Origin: Pseudomonadota bacterium
Lineage (GTDB): Bacteria; Pseudomonadota; Alphaproteobacteria; Rhizobiales; Hyphomicrobiaceae
Direction of reading: 5' to 3'
NCBI GenBank assembly: GCA_018242255.1
Contig: JAFECH010000347.1
Location: forward strand, 1 to 64,000
DNA length: 64,000 bases
Shown here: positions 63,134-64,000 of the stretch, in pieces
Position numbering within the stretch: position 1 is the stretch's first letter
Layout of the letters: every line of letters starts with the position of its first letter
Program-made: the position numbers and the translations under genes
Notes under the pieces: generated by a model
Told to the model about the DNA's origin: nothing
The model's input: only the letters and a program-made list of their open reading frames with translations
The model's database searches: none

Positions 63134-64000
63134 ATGAGCAAAAGCAAGATCGCATTGATTTCGGGTGTCACCGGCCAGGACGGCGCTTACCTTGCGCGCT
63201 TTCTCCTCGATAAGGGCTACGTTGTTCACGGCATCAAGCGACGATCGTCTTCTTTCAACACCCAGCGCGTCGATGAAATCTATCAGGATCCGCATGAAGT
63301 GAGCACGTCGTTCTTCATGCACTATGGCGATCTAACGGATTCAACCAACATCATTCGGCTTGTCCAGGAAACCCAGCCGGACGAAATCTACAACCTCGCC
63401 GCACAAAGCCACGTTCAGGTGAGTTTCGAGACACCGGAATACACCGCCAACGCCGACGCCATGGGCGTACTGCGTTTCCTCGAGGCGCTGCGCATTCTCA
63501 AGCTGGAGAATTCTGTCCGATTTTATCAAGCTTCCACGTCGGAGCTTTACGGCATGGTCCAGGAAACGCCGCAGAAGGAAACGACACCATTTTATCCGCG
63601 TTCGCCGTATGGCGTCGCCAAGCTTTATGCCTACTGGATCACCGTAAACTATCGCGAAGCCTACGGCATGCACGCCTCGAACGGCATCTTATTCAATCAC
63701 GAAAGCCCCCTGCGCGGCGAAACTTTCGTCACGCGCAAAATCACGCGTGCCGTTGCTCGCATCGCGGCTGGTTTGCAGTCCGCGCTTTATCTTGGCAATC
63801 TGGACGCCAAGCGCGACTGGGGCCATGCGAAAGACTACATCGAAGGCATGTGGATGATCGTCCAAAACGAAAAGCCAGCCGACTACGTGCTGGCTACGGG
63901 AGAAACCCATGCCGTTCGCGAATTCGTCGAGCTTGCCTTCGCTGAAGTCGGTAAGAGCGTCGCCTGGAAAGGACAAGGCGTCGACGAAATCGGGTACGAC
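63134..64000 (+). CDS. gmd: GDP-mannose 4,6-dehydratase, 3' end beyond the window
   Basis: Gmd converts GDP-mannose to GDP-4-keto-6-deoxymannose, the precursor of GDP-fucose, GDP-rhamnose and related sugars for surface glycans. The 289 visible residues start [20 protein letters not shown] (NADP-binding TGxxGxxG, here GVTGQDG). [26 protein letters not shown], the catalytic Thr and Glu in [10 protein letters not shown], and the YxxxK in [12 protein letters not shown] follow, then [10 protein letters not shown] and [14 protein letters not shown]. The gene is open at the window edge, so about 60-80 residues are missing. A fucosyltransferase-like gene occurs at 25353. Confidence 0.95.
   Translation, partial: MSKSKIALISGVTGQDGAYLARFLLDKGYVVHGIKRRSSSFNTQRVDEIYQDPHEVSTSFFMHYGDLTDSTNIIRLVQETQPDEIYNLAAQSHVQVSFETPEYTANADAMGVLRFLEALRILKLENSVRFYQASTSELYGMVQETPQKETTPFYPRSPYGVAKLYAYWITVNYREAYGMHASNGILFNHESPLRGETFVTRKITRAVARIAAGLQSALYLGNLDAKRDWGHAKDYIEGMWMIVQNEKPADYVLATGETHAVREFVELAFAEVGKSVAWKGQGVDEIGYD

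Overview
The window reads as chromosomal DNA of a GC-rich alphaproteobacterium of the Hyphomicrobiales. A Hyphomicrobium-like organism is my inference from gene content, not from a search. Supporting signs are the trpG-trpD-trpC-moaC-moeA run, the secG-tpiA-ppiD neighbourhood, an NrsF-type membrane partner next to an ECF sigma factor, EcfG-type promoters, and KGG, DUF2076 and DUF1109 proteins. I see no tRNA, rRNA, CRISPR array, insertion sequence or phage gene.

Bases 1-14700 are mostly housekeeping. They hold an exported unknown, pyrG, a lipoprotein, secG, an exported lysine-rich protein and tpiA, then ppiD overlapping trpE, a small membrane protein, a SixA-like phosphatase, and trpGDC running directly into moaC-moeA. 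Bases 14800-19500 carry a transglutaminase-like protein behind an EcfG-type promoter and an elongation factor P modification set (efp, epmA, a GFA-family gene, epmB). Bases 19780-26400 carry a bis-MGD molybdoenzyme, DUF3307, a sigma-F/NrsF pair with its own sigma-F-like promoter, a PuuB-like flavin oxidase and a fucosyltransferase-like protein. Bases 26459-33539 form a polyamine locus: a Pot-type ABC importer diverging from a PuuA-like glutamine synthetase, followed by a DUF6492 protein.

Bases 33540-40404 are the most interesting part. They hold two receiver proteins with degenerate kinase tails, a PilZ-like/SAM methyltransferase fusion, and an 877-residue kinase-receiver-kinase. This matches the parts list of the Ralstonia phcBSRQ quorum-sensing operon, with PhcS and PhcR apparently fused, behind an AT-rich promoter region carrying four inverted repeats. 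An aldehyde dehydrogenase and a DHFR-like gene follow.

Bases 42755-50145 hold stress and envelope genes: a KGG protein with an EcfG promoter, two very small membrane proteins, DUF2076, a TonB receptor, a catalase-like peroxidase with a cytochrome b561, and DUF2165. Bases 50317-53734 encode an HlyD-like protein and a GT2 polysaccharide synthase with an intact PilZ c-di-GMP site. Bases 54102-64000 hold a second molybdoenzyme, crcB under a fluoride riboswitch, an SbmA/YddA-like ABC exporter, two small peptides around a structured non-coding stretch, an EmrAB-type efflux pair, and the 5' part of gmd, which runs off the end of the window.
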